Shown: piece after piece, positions 1 to 6,941 of the stretch | Position numbering within the stretch: position 1 is the first letter of the stretch | How the letters are laid out: the number at the start of each line of letters is the position of its first letter | Notes under the pieces: model-generated | Told to the model about the DNA's origin: nothing | What the model saw: only the letters and a program-made list of their open reading frames with translations | Database searches by the model: none | Assembly (NCBI GenBank): GCA_904419835.1 | Contig: CAJFTA010000020.1 | Location: forward strand, 1-32,395 | Direction of reading: 5' to 3' | Origin: an uncultured Pseudoflavonifractor sp. | GTDB taxonomy: Bacteria > Bacillota > Clostridia > Oscillospirales > Oscillospiraceae | Length of the DNA: 32,395 nt | Program-made: the position numbers and the translations under genes

Positions 1-98
1 TTGAAGTGCTTGCTCTTGGCGCCCCAGTAGCCCTTGGCCAGCTTGAGGACCTTATTTCTTCTCTTGCGCGTCATCATCGCGCCTTTAACTCTAGCCAT
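1..98 (-). CDS. rplT: Ribosomal protein L20 (N-terminal part only)
   Basis: The minus strand reads MARVKGAMMTRKRRN and then KVLKLAKGYWGAK, the highly basic start of bacterial L20, a 23S rRNA-binding protein of the large subunit needed early in assembly. Only about 32 codons are inside the window; the rest lies beyond base 1. The ATG at 98 follows an AGGAGG site about 10 nt upstream. It is the third gene of infC-rpmI-rplT, 41 nt after rpmI. In Firmicutes L20 is usually also the autogenous repressor of this operon, which fits the attenuator-like leader upstream of infC in this window. Confidence 0.95.
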   Translation of the reverse strand, partial: MARVKGAMMTRKRRNKVLKLAKGYWGAKSKHF

Positions 99-139
99 TT
101 GTCAAAAGCCTCCTATGTTATGAGTAAAAGGTAGTATTC

Positions 140-343
140 TTATTTGTAGGGAATCATGCGCTTGATGGCGGACTCGTTGGTCTTGTCCGCGTAAGCGCCG
201 GCGCGGAGGCCTCTCTTGCGCTTGGTGTCCTTGCCGTGGCCGTTGAGCAGGTGGGACTTAAAGGCGTGGGCGCGCTTGACCTTGCCGCTCTTGGTGAGGT
301 TGAAGCGCTTCTTGGCGCCGCTGTGGGTTTTGAGCTTAGGCAT
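140..343 (-). CDS. rpmI: Ribosomal protein L35
   Basis: This 67-residue, very basic protein begins MPKLKTHSGAKKRF and contains the L35 hallmark KRAHAFKSHLL. Its length matches the family (about 64-66 residues). L35 is a small structural protein of the 50S subunit. The ATG at 343 is preceded on the minus strand by AAAGGAG. It sits between infC and rplT in the universally conserved order. The 54-nt gap to infC contains a short GC hairpin (381-395, CCGCC arms) without a T-tract, so it is probably not a terminator. Confidence 0.97.
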   Translation of the reverse strand: MPKLKTHSGAKKRFNLTKSGKVKRAHAFKSHLLNGHGKDTKRKRGLRAGAYADKTNESAIKRMIPYK

Positions 344-397
344 TTTCGTGATCTCCTTTACTGTTAAATACCTGGGACAGCCGCCGGGACGGCGGTT

Positions 398-928
398 TTA
401 CTTCTTGGCGTCCTTACCGACCTTGGAGGACAGGAAGATGGACATGTGCCGTCCGTCCAGCTTGGGGTCCTTGTCCAGCGTGGCCACCTCGGCGCACTGC
501 TCGGCAAACTTGAGCAGCAGGTCCCTGCCAATCTCGGTATGGGCCATCTCACGGCCGCGGAAGCGGACCGTCACCTTGACCCGGTCGCCGTCGGAGAGGA
601 ACTTCTGCGCATTGCGGACCTTCACATTGAAGTCGTTGACGTCAATGCCGGGGGACATGCGCACTTCCTTAATTTCCACCACGCGCTGGTTCTTCCGCGC
701 CTCCTTCTCCCGCTTCTGCTGCTCGAACTTGAACTTGCCGTAGTCCATGAGCTTGCAGACCGGGGGGACCGCGGTGGGAGAGATCTTGACCAGGTCCAGG
801 CCCTGCTCCATGGCCTTCTCCAGAGCCTCTCTGGCGGACATAATGCCCAGCTGCGCGCCGTCGGCGCCGACCAGACGGACTTCTCTGTCCCGAATCTCCT
901 CGTTGAGCTGATGACCCTGTTTGCTGAT
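398..928 (-). CDS. infC: Translation initiation factor IF-3, probable AUC start
   Basis: IF3 binds the 30S subunit, prevents 50S joining and proofreads start-codon pairing. The protein has the N-domain signature NEEIRDREVRLVG, a basic linker (FEQQKREKEARKNQ), and the C-domain segment KEVRMSPGIDVNDF followed by RGREMAH. From an ATC codon at 928 the product is 176 aa, a normal IF3 length. GGAGG lies 9 nt upstream of that ATC, and conserved homology begins exactly there (SKQGHQLNEEIRD). The only in-frame start candidate further upstream is a TTG at 1000, which falls inside the leader attenuator hairpin and adds 24 residues unlike IF3. IF3 genes commonly use AUU, AUC or AUA starts as a self-discrimination device, so AUC is the best choice. 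Confidence 0.93.
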   Translation of the reverse strand: MSKQGHQLNEEIRDREVRLVGADGAQLGIMSAREALEKAMEQGLDLVKISPTAVPPVCKLMDYGKFKFEQQKREKEARKNQRVVEIKEVRMSPGIDVNDFNVKVRNAQKFLSDGDRVKVTVRFRGREMAHTEIGRDLLLKFAEQCAEVATLDKDPKLDGRHMSIFLSSKVGKDAKK

Positions 929-983
929 GGGAAAGCACCTCCAATTCGTTAAGTGAGCCAAGCCTGCACCTGGCTGAAACCGC

Positions 984-1011
984 AAAAAAGCGGCTACCAA
1001 CCGGTACCCGC
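984..1011 (-). terminator. Leader attenuator of the infC operon (L20-leader-like)
   Basis: On the minus strand the arms GCGGGTACC and GGTAGCCGC (9 positions, one G-G mismatch, loop GGTT) are followed at once by TTTTTT, a complete intrinsic terminator about 110 nt into the leader and 55 nt before the IF3 start. The motif GGTACC in its 5' arm also occurs near the transcript start inside the self-complementary GCGGTACCGC (1097-1106), which could compete for pairing as an antiterminator. Firmicutes infC leaders are known to be controlled by L20 through attenuation; assigning this leader to that class is inference from position and shape. Confidence 0.7.
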
Positions 1012-1128
1012 GTCCAACATAACAACACCCGCCGCATCAAAGGCGGCGCGCGATGAACCATGTTGACCTCTTTGCCTGTGGCTGGAGGTGAGGACGGCGG
1101 TACCGCTCCTGCTTTATTGTGCGTTAGC

Positions 1129-1157
1129 AGTATATCAGCAATGAGCAGACTTGTCAA
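1129..1157 (-). promoter_or_regulatory. Sigma-A promoter of infC-rpmI-rplT
   Basis: On the minus strand TTGACA (1157-1152) is separated by exactly 17 nt from TATACT (1134-1129). This near-consensus housekeeping promoter puts the transcript start near 1122, giving a leader of about 190 nt. A further hairpin in the leader has CGCCGC and GCGGCG arms. Confidence 0.88.
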
Positions 1158-1316
1158 GCAAAAAATTGAGAAGAAATTACGCCGTTATTCTGGATGAACA
1201 GGAAAAATGTGGCCAAAAGACGGAAAGAGCTGTATCATTTGTTCAAAACGCTCGACCCAATGAAAAATCATCCCGTGTAACTTGTAAAAAATTCGGGCTA
1301 AAGAGTCAAATGACGA

Positions 1317-1345
1317 TTGCTCTTTGGTAAAGTCTGCGTTATAAT
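1317..1345 (+). promoter_or_regulatory. Promoter of the nupN-like gene
   Basis: TTGCTC, a 17-nt spacer and a perfect TATAAT (1340-1345) precede the lipoprotein gene by about 85 nt. I see no purine-riboswitch core in the short leader. The AT-rich stretch 1158-1316 between this promoter and the divergent infC promoter shows no gene or other recognisable element. Confidence 0.75.
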
Positions 1346-1431
1346 AGGCTTGCAAGCCCAGGGAGGGACGGAGAAGTGTCTGTTGCCGAACTGGGCCATC
1401 TGTTTCTTGATTGAAAGGAAGGTAGATCACA

Positions 1432-2646
1432 TTGAAGAAGTCTCGTAAGATCCTGGCTCTTGTTCTGTCTCTGGCGATGGTCTTTGCGCTGGCCGCCTGC
1501 GGCAACCAGCAGACCGGCGGAGACACCAACACCCCCGCTCCCTCCGGCAGCCAGCCCGTGGAGAACAGCCAGACCCCCGCTACCGAACCCGGCGGCGATG
1601 AAACCGTCGCCACCGATGTTAAGGTGGCCATGATCACCGACTACGGCGACATCACCGACCAGTCCTTCAACCAGACCACCTACGAGGCCTGCAAGGCCTA
1701 CTGCGACCCCGCGGGCATCCCCTTTGAGTACTACAAGCCCGCCGGCGACTCCACCCCCGAGCGTGTGGCCATGATCGACGCCGCTGTGGCCGACGGCTAC
1801 AACGTCATCGTGATGCCCGGCTACGCCTTCGCCGAGGCCATCAAGGAGACCGCTGAGATGTACCCCGAGACCACCTTCATCGCCCTGGACGTTGGCGAGG
1901 CCGACCTGGGCGCTGACTACGTGGTTCCCTCCAATGTGTACTGCGCCGTATACCAGGAAGAGCTGTGCGGCTACATGGCCGGCTACGCCGCTGTGAAGCT
2001 GGGCTACACCCACCTGGGCTTCCTGGGCGGCATGGCTGTGCCCGCTGTCCAGCGCTACGGCTACGGCTACATCCAGGGCGCTGACGCCGCCGCCGCTGAG
2101 ACCGGCGCCGACGTGACCCTGGAGTATGTCTACGGCAACCAGTTCTTCGGCGACGCCGACATCACCGCCTACATGGACAACTGGTATCAGTCCCTGGGCG
2201 TTGAGGTCGTGTTCGCCTGCGGCGGCGGCATCTACACCTCCGCTGCCGAGGCCGCTGCCAAGGCCGGCGGCAAGGTCATCGGCGTGGACGTGGACCAGGC
2301 CGGCATCATCTCCGCCTACGGCGATGATATGACCGTCACCTCCGCCATGAAGGGCCTGGCCAACACCACCCAGCACCTGCTGGATGAGGTTGTCAACGGC
2401 AACTTCGCCAACTACGGCGGCAAGATCGAGACCCTGGGCCTGGTGTCCGGCGACGATCCCACTGCCAACTACGTCCAGCTGCCCATGGAGTCCACCCAGT
2501 GGGGCGACGGCTTCACCCAGGACGACTACAAGGCCCTGGTGAAGGCCATGTTCGACGGCGAGATCACCGTCTCCAACGACGTGTCCGTGGAGCCCGCTGC
2601 CAACGCTACCACCATCACTGTCAACAGCTACAGCAACATCAAGTAA
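1432..2646 (+). CDS. nupN: BMP-family nucleoside-binding lipoprotein of an ABC importer
   Basis: This is the extracellular substrate-binding protein that delivers (purine) nucleosides to the importer encoded just downstream. The N-terminus is a lipoprotein signal: MKKSRK, a hydrophobic core, and the lipobox ALAAC with the lipidated Cys at residue 23. It is followed by a Thr/Pro/Gly/Ser linker to about residue 60. The mature part carries BMP/Med signatures: a DYGDITDQSFNQ segment, corresponding to the family's DxGxxxDxSFN, and GVDVDQAG near residue 285. At 404 aa it is somewhat longer than typical BMP proteins because of the linker. The start is TTG at 1432, with AAGGAAGGT 8 nt upstream. The gene is followed by its own strong terminator, so the binding protein is probably made in excess over the membrane components. 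The exact ligand is not visible from sequence. Confidence 0.9.
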   Translation: MKKSRKILALVLSLAMVFALAACGNQQTGGDTNTPAPSGSQPVENSQTPATEPGGDETVATDVKVAMITDYGDITDQSFNQTTYEACKAYCDPAGIPFEYYKPAGDSTPERVAMIDAAVADGYNVIVMPGYAFAEAIKETAEMYPETTFIALDVGEADLGADYVVPSNVYCAVYQEELCGYMAGYAAVKLGYTHLGFLGGMAVPAVQRYGYGYIQGADAAAAETGADVTLEYVYGNQFFGDADITAYMDNWYQSLGVEVVFACGGGIYTSAAEAAAKAGGKVIGVDVDQAGIISAYGDDMTVTSAMKGLANTTQHLLDEVVNGNFANYGGKIETLGLVSGDDPTANYVQLPMESTQWGDGFTQDDYKALVKAMFDGEITVSNDVSVEPAANATTITVNSYSNIK

Positions 2647-2662
2647 GAAACAGATGCCGAAG

Positions 2663-2694
2663 AGAGGGCGGGCCCGGTCCCGCCCTCTTTTTTT
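2663..2694 (+). terminator. Intrinsic terminator after the binding-protein gene
   Basis: Perfect 10-bp arms AGAGGGCGGG and CCCGCCCTCT with loop CCCGGT run into a seven-T tract. It separates the binding-protein transcript from the ATPase and permease genes. Confidence 0.92.
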
Positions 2695-2754
2695 GGGCAG
2701 ACCACTATGCACAAAAGAACTGTGAATTTTTCCGGAAAAATCCGTCAAATTTCC

Positions 2755-2783
2755 TTGGAAGAAACCGATAGATATTGTATAAT
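2755..2783 (+). promoter_or_regulatory. Promoter of nupO-nupP-nupQ
   Basis: TTGGAA, a 17-nt spacer and TATAAT (2778-2783) lie downstream of the terminator and about 80 nt before the ATPase gene. The leader holds a small CCCTC/GAGGG hairpin at about 2815-2829; its role is unknown. Confidence 0.78.
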
Positions 2784-2866
2784 AGTATTGCCAATGCAGC
2801 GCAAGGCGGCTTTGCCCTCCGGCAGAGGGCCGGCGCGGAATTATACATGAGGGGGAGGTCGTCGGC

Positions 2867-4396
2867 TTGGAACAAGCATATGCTATCGAAATGCTGAACA
2901 TCACCAAGAAGTTTCCCGGCATCATCGCAAACGACAACATTACGCTCCAGTTAAAAAAGGGAGAAATCCACGCCCTTCTGGGCGAGAACGGCGCGGGCAA
3001 GTCCACCCTGATGAGCGTGCTCTTCGGGCTCTATCAGCCTGAGGAGGGCACCATCAAGAAGGACGGCCAGGTGGTCTCCATCAAGAACCCCAACGATGCC
3101 AACGACCTGGGAATCGGCATGGTGCATCAGCACTTCAAGCTGGTGGAGGTGTTCTCCGTCCTGGACAACATCATCCTGGGCGTGGAGCCCACCAAGGGCC
3201 CCTTCCTGAAGAAGGACGAGGCCCGGAAAAAAGTGGTGGCCCTCAGCGAGAAGTACGGGCTGAAGGTGGATCCGGACGCCATGGTGGAGGACATCACCGT
3301 GGGTATGCAGCAGCGCACCGAGATTCTGAAGATGCTCTACCGGGACAACGAGATCCTCATCTTTGACGAGCCCACCGCCGTGCTCACCCCTCAGGAGATC
3401 GACGAGCTGATGGAGATCATGCGGGGTCTGCGGGCGGAGGGGAAGAGCATTCTGTTCATCACCCACAAGCTCAACGAGATCATGGCCGTGGCCGACCGCT
3501 GCACCGTCCTGCGCAAGGGCAGGTATATCGGCACCGTGGACGTGGCACACACCACCAAGGAGGAGCTGTCCAAGATGATGGTGGGCCGGGACGTGGACTT
3601 TGTGGTCCACAAGGAGCCCGCCAAGCCCGGCCAGGTGGTGCTGGACGTGAAGGGGCTGACCGTGGCCTCCAAGGTCCACAAGAACAACGCCGTAAAGAAC
3701 GTGTCCTTCCAGGCCCGGGCCGGGGAGATTGTCTGCATCGCCGGCATCGACGGCAACGGCCAGAGCGAGCTGGTGTACGGCCTGACCGGCATCGAGCCCA
3801 TCGTCTCGGGCACGATTACCCTCAAGGGCCAGGACATTACCAACGCGCCCATCCGCAAGCGCTCCACCTCCGGCATGAGCCATATCCCCGAGGACCGGCA
3901 CAAGTACGGCCTGGTGCTGGACTACACCCTGGAGGACAATATGGTGCTCCAGCGGTACTTTGAGCCCGAGTTTGTCCACGCCGGCTTTATGAAGCGGAAG
4001 GCCATCCGGGCCTATGCCGAGCGGCTCATTGAGCAGTACGACGTCCGCTCCGGCCAGGGGCCCATCACCATCGCCCGCAGCATGTCCGGCGGCAACCAGC
4101 AGAAGGCCATCGTGGCCCGGGAAATCGACAGGAACCCCGACCTGCTCATCGCCGTCCAGCCCACCCGCGGCCTGGACGTGGGCGCCATCGAGCACATCCA
4201 CAGCCAGATCGTGGCCCAGCGGGACGCCGGCAAGGCCGTCCTCCTGGTCAGCCTGGAGCTGGACGAGGTCATGGCCCTCAGCGACCGGATTCTGGTCATG
4301 TACGAGGGCGAGATTGTGGGCGAGCTGGACCCCAAGACCACCACGGTGGAAGAGATGGGCCTGTATATGTCGGGCGCCAAGAGGGAGGGGAAATAA
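2867..4396 (+). CDS. nupO: Nucleoside ABC importer, tandem ATPase subunit
   Basis: This 509-aa protein energises nucleoside uptake with two fused ATP-binding domains, the RbsA/YufO architecture. Domain 1 has Walker A GENGAGKST (about residue 39) and Walker B ILIFDEPTAVL; its signature position reads VGMQQR rather than LSGGQ. Domain 2 starts near residue 255. Its degenerate P-loop reads GIDGNGQSE, its signature is MSGGNQQK, and its Walker B region LLIAVQPTRGLDVGA lacks the catalytic Glu. That asymmetry is normal for this family. The start is TTG at 2867 with GGGGGAGGT 7 nt upstream. The permease gene begins 3 nt after its stop, so the three genes are one operon. Sugar-type relatives cannot be excluded by the ATPase alone, but the BMP protein next door points to nucleosides. 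Confidence 0.92.
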   Translation: MEQAYAIEMLNITKKFPGIIANDNITLQLKKGEIHALLGENGAGKSTLMSVLFGLYQPEEGTIKKDGQVVSIKNPNDANDLGIGMVHQHFKLVEVFSVLDNIILGVEPTKGPFLKKDEARKKVVALSEKYGLKVDPDAMVEDITVGMQQRTEILKMLYRDNEILIFDEPTAVLTPQEIDELMEIMRGLRAEGKSILFITHKLNEIMAVADRCTVLRKGRYIGTVDVAHTTKEELSKMMVGRDVDFVVHKEPAKPGQVVLDVKGLTVASKVHKNNAVKNVSFQARAGEIVCIAGIDGNGQSELVYGLTGIEPIVSGTITLKGQDITNAPIRKRSTSGMSHIPEDRHKYGLVLDYTLEDNMVLQRYFEPEFVHAGFMKRKAIRAYAERLIEQYDVRSGQGPITIARSMSGGNQQKAIVAREIDRNPDLLIAVQPTRGLDVGAIEHIHSQIVAQRDAGKAVLLVSLELDEVMALSDRILVMYEGEIVGELDPKTTTVEEMGLYMSGAKREGK

Positions 4397-4399
4397 AGG

Positions 4400-5554
4400 A
4401 TGAAGCAAGGAAACAAGTCCGGTTCCATCTGGAAGAACAAAGGCTTTCAATCTCTGGCGGCCTCGCTGCTGTGCATCCTGATTGGACTGCTGGTGGGCTA
4501 CATCGTCCTGCTCATCATCAATCCCGCCGGCGCGACGGAAGCCATCAAGACCATTGTAGAGAACTTCCTCTACTATCCCACCCCCGCGGCGCAGCTGAAG
4601 TACCTGGGCAACACCCTGGTCAAGACCGTGCCCCTCATTATGTGCTCCCTGTCCATCCTGTTCGCCTATAAGGTGGGCCTGTTCAACATCGGCGCCGCCG
4701 GACAGTACGTGGTGGGCGCGGGCGCCAGCCTCTACTGCGCCCTGGCCCTGGGCATGCCCTGGTATGTGTGCCTCATCGCCGCCGTCATCGCCGGCTGCAT
4801 CCTGGGCGGCATCTCCGGCGCCCTGAAGGCCTACTGCAACGTCAACGAGGTTATCTCCTGCATCATGCTCAACTGGATCAGCCTCTATGCGGTCAACATG
4901 CTGCTCTCCAACGTGAAGGAGACTGCCAGCCCCTATACCCTGACCCTCTCCAGCACCAACGAGAGCGCCCTTCTGCCCGGCCTGGGCCTGGGCAGCTTCT
5001 TCAGCAACAACCAGTACGTGACCATCGCCATCCCCCTGGCCGTCATCATCTCCATCGTGGTGTGGGTGGTGCTGGAAAAGACCAAGTTCGGCTATGAGCT
5101 CAAGGCCACCGGCTTCAACAAGTTCGCCGCCAAGTACTGCGGCATGAAGGAGAAGCGCAACATCATCCTCACCATGGTCATCGCCGGCGGCCTGGCCGCC
5201 ATGGGCGCGGGCCTGTTCTACCTGACCGGCTTCGAGCAGTGGCAGACCACCGCCTCCGCCGTGCCCGCCATGGGCTTCAACGGCATCGCCGCCGCCTTCC
5301 TGGGCGGCCTGAATCCCATCGGATCCATCTTCTCCTCCTATTTCATCCAGCACATCACCAACGGCGGCGCCTACGTGGACAAGACCATGTACTCCGCCCA
5401 GATTGCCGACTTTATCTCCGCCCTGATTATCTACCTGTGCGGCTTCGTGCTGTTCTTCAAGAGCTTTATGGACAAGCGGGCTGACCGCAGGGCGGAGGCC
5501 AAAGCCCTGGCGGCCAAGCAGGCCGCTGAAAATGGGGAAGGAGGGGACAAGTAA
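4400..5554 (+). CDS. nupP: Nucleoside ABC importer permease 1
   Basis: This 384-aa integral membrane protein belongs to the BPD_transp_2 (LivH/RbsC-like) permease family. One transmembrane helix occurs near the N-terminus (ASLLCILIGLLVGYIVLLII). The conserved block KVGLFNIGAAGQYVVGAG lies around residue 90 and is diagnostic of nucleoside-type permeases. Several more hydrophobic segments follow, and the C-terminal tail is charged (DKRADRRAEAKALAAK). It pairs with the next permease to form the channel for the BMP-delivered ligand. The stop codon TAA overlaps the ATG of the next gene by one base, indicating translational coupling. Confidence 0.92.
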   Translation: MKQGNKSGSIWKNKGFQSLAASLLCILIGLLVGYIVLLIINPAGATEAIKTIVENFLYYPTPAAQLKYLGNTLVKTVPLIMCSLSILFAYKVGLFNIGAAGQYVVGAGASLYCALALGMPWYVCLIAAVIAGCILGGISGALKAYCNVNEVISCIMLNWISLYAVNMLLSNVKETASPYTLTLSSTNESALLPGLGLGSFFSNNQYVTIAIPLAVIISIVVWVVLEKTKFGYELKATGFNKFAAKYCGMKEKRNIILTMVIAGGLAAMGAGLFYLTGFEQWQTTASAVPAMGFNGIAAAFLGGLNPIGSIFSSYFIQHITNGGAYVDKTMYSAQIADFISALIIYLCGFVLFFKSFMDKRADRRAEAKALAAKQAAENGEGGDK

Positions 5555-6495
5555 TGGTACTGCTCATTCAGTATACGCTGATTTTTGCCTCCGTCCTGAT
5601 CCTGGTGGCGCTGGGAGGCTGCTTCTCGGAGCATTCCGGCGTCATCAACATCGGCCTGGAGGGCATCATGGTCATGGGCGCCCTGGGCGGCGCGCTGATG
5701 ATGAAATTCCTGCCCGCCGGCACCTCCGCGCCGGTGATGATCCTGCTGGTGGTCCTGGCCGCCATGGGCCTGGGCCTGGTGTACTCCCTGCTGCTGGCCG
5801 TGGCCGCCATCAACTTCAAGGCGGACCAGACCCTGGTGGGCACCGCCATGAACCTGCTGGGCACCGCTGCCGCCACCGTGTTCGTCAAGGCCATGAACAC
5901 CGCGGAGAACGTGAACAACGTCTCCTCCACCATCCAGTATATTGAGCCCAAGAAGGCCTTTATCGTCAACATCGCCGGCTTTGAGTTCAACTGGTTCATG
6001 CTCCTGGCCCTCATCGCCCTGGTGCTGGCCTATGTGACGCTGTACAAGACCCGCTTCGGCCTGCGGCTGTGCGCCTGCGGCGAGCACCCCCAGGCGGCCG
6101 ACTCCGTGGGCATCAACGTGTACAAGATGCGCTATGCCGGCGTGCTTATCTCCGGCGTGCTGGGCGGTCTGGGCGGCATCGTCTATATCACCGCCGGCGT
6201 CAGCGAGTGGAAGTTTGAAAATGGCGTGGCCGGCTTCGGCTTCCTGGCTCTGGCCGTCATGATCTTCGGCCAGTGGAAGCCCACCCGCATCGCCCTGGCC
6301 GCCCTGGTGTTCGGCCTGTTCCGGGCCCTGGGCAACGTGTACACCGGCTTCGACTTCCTGGCTGCCCTCAACCTGCCCAGCAGCGTGTACAACATGCTGC
6401 CCTATATCATCTCCCTGGTCATTCTGGCCTTTACCTCCAGCAAGTCCCGCGCACCCAAGGCCGAGGGCGTTCCCTACGACAAGGGACAGCGCTGA
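5554..6495 (+). CDS. nupQ: Nucleoside ABC importer permease 2
   Basis: This 313-aa membrane protein is the second BPD_transp_2 permease of the importer. It carries the family block HSGVINIGLEGIMVMGALGG near residue 30 and about eight hydrophobic segments. The cytoplasmic loop TRFGLRLCACGEHPQAADSVGIN near residue 170 corresponds to the ATPase-coupling region. It is shorter than its partner, as in other nup operons. It starts on the ATG overlapping the previous stop (TAATG). No T-tailed terminator follows directly: a GC hairpin (6521-6550) without T-tract and then the multi-hairpin element come first, and the T-tailed stem is only at 6765-6795, so element copy A may be part of this mRNA's 3' untranslated region. 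Confidence 0.92.
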   Translation: MVLLIQYTLIFASVLILVALGGCFSEHSGVINIGLEGIMVMGALGGALMMKFLPAGTSAPVMILLVVLAAMGLGLVYSLLLAVAAINFKADQTLVGTAMNLLGTAAATVFVKAMNTAENVNNVSSTIQYIEPKKAFIVNIAGFEFNWFMLLALIALVLAYVTLYKTRFGLRLCACGEHPQAADSVGINVYKMRYAGVLISGVLGGLGGIVYITAGVSEWKFENGVAGFGFLALAVMIFGQWKPTRIALAALVFGLFRALGNVYTGFDFLAALNLPSSVYNMLPYIISLVILAFTSSKSRAPKAEGVPYDKGQR

Positions 6496-6520
6496 CCGCG
6501 CGCAATTCCGCTTCGCACGA

Positions 6521-6550
6521 GAGGCCGCCGCCCATTCGGGCGGCGGCCTC
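6521..6550 (+). repeat. GC hairpin, first copy, no T-tract
   Basis: Thirteen-bp perfect arms (GAGGCCGCCGCCC and its complement) enclose loop ATTC. The following bases are TGTGTGTCG, so it is unlikely to terminate well. Bases 6522-6549 match 6765-6792 at 26 of 28 positions, making a direct repeat that brackets element copy A. Confidence 0.85.
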
Positions 6551-6577
6551 TGTGTGTCGAAAAACCTTCCCGAAAGG

Positions 6578-6757
6578 AAAGCCTCGCAGAGTTTCGTCAT
6601 CCGCAGATGACGGAATCAAATGAAAATCTGTCATTTTCGGGGACATGCGCCTCGAAAATGACACTTCTCATGAAATTTTTGCCGACAATTTCATTAGAAA
6701 TCGAGGCGAAAATTTCATGAAGCTCCCTCGAAAAAGTGGCTTCCGCCACTTTTTCGA
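6578..6757 (+). repeat. Multi-hairpin structured element, copy A
   Basis: A 180-nt chain of helices with no coding signal. In order: box AAAGCCTCGCAG (6578-6589). Hairpin H1 has arms TTTCGTCATC (6592-6601) and GATGACGGAA (6606-6615) around loop CGCA. The linker carries the sequence ATGAAAATC. Hairpin H2 has 9-bp arms GTCATTTTC/GAAAATGAC (6630-6638, 6654-6662) around the 15-nt loop GGGGACATGCGCCTC. Hairpin H3 has 16-bp arms TCATGAAATTTTTGCC/GGCGAAAATTTCATGA (6668-6683, 6705-6720) with a small inner ATTTC/GAAAT hairpin. Hairpin H4 has 13-bp arms TCGAAAAAGTGGC and complement (6728-6757) around TTCC. The order, box and loops match copy B at 22484-22666, while most stem sequences differ. It is in sense orientation after nupQ. 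The family is unknown to me; it could be a conserved RNA or a mobile hairpin repeat. Confidence 0.85.
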
Positions 6758-6764
6758 CAGTCTC

Positions 6765-6795
6765 AGGCCGCCGCCCATCCGGGCGGCGGTCTTTT
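6765..6795 (+). terminator. T-tailed second copy of the GC hairpin
   Basis: Arms AGGCCGCCGCCC and GGGCGGCGGTCT (loop ATCC) are followed by TTTT. This is the plausible end of the nup transcript. It repeats the 6522-6549 hairpin at 26 of 28 positions. From here to the exporter promoter only a small CAGGT/ACCTG hairpin (6810-6826) is visible. Confidence 0.75.
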
Positions 6796-6866
6796 GCCGT
6801 TCCAATGACAGGTGTCAGAGACCTGCCGCGTCAAAAAACAGGGGGGAGAAATTTGTCTACGAAAGG

Positions 6867-6895
6867 TTGACATCCACATGTGATGCGGATACAAT
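6867..6895 (+). promoter_or_regulatory. Promoter of the ABC exporter-marR operon
   Basis: TTGACA, a 17-nt spacer and TACAAT form a near-consensus sigma-A promoter, predicting a transcript start near 6902, about 40 nt before the first exporter gene. Confidence 0.88.
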
Positions 6896-6896
6896 A

Positions 6897-6910
6897 ATTG
6901 CGTATGCAAT
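6897..6910 (+). promoter_or_regulatory. Palindromic candidate operator at the transcription start
   Basis: ATTGC-GTAT-GCAAT is an inverted repeat covering the predicted +1 of the exporter operon. MarR-family repressors typically bind such short palindromes in their own promoters, and a marR gene is the last gene of this operon. Binding is inferred, not shown. Confidence 0.5.
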
Positions 6911-6941
6911 AATAAGAACTGCAATTGAGGAGGGACGGCCT

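Noticed and set aside
929..1000. N-terminal extension of IF3 from a TTG codon.
   Set aside because: It lies inside the attenuator hairpin, adds residues unlike IF3 and has no suitable ribosome site.
1346..1431. Purine riboswitch before the nucleoside importer.
   Set aside because: The leader is short and I find no three-way junction core.
2951..5353. An 800-codon open frame antisense to the importer genes, and similar very long antisense frames elsewhere (for example 12640-15093, 18238-20688, 28654-31338).
   Set aside because: They mirror GC-biased codon use of the real genes, are rich in His/Gly/Ala/Gln low-complexity sequence, lack ribosome sites and show no recognisable domain.
6645..6941. 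A 99-codon upstream extension of the first exporter subunit.
   Set aside because: It runs through element copy A, the T-tailed hairpin and the promoter; the GTG at 6942 has a proper ribosome site and begins the exporter homology.
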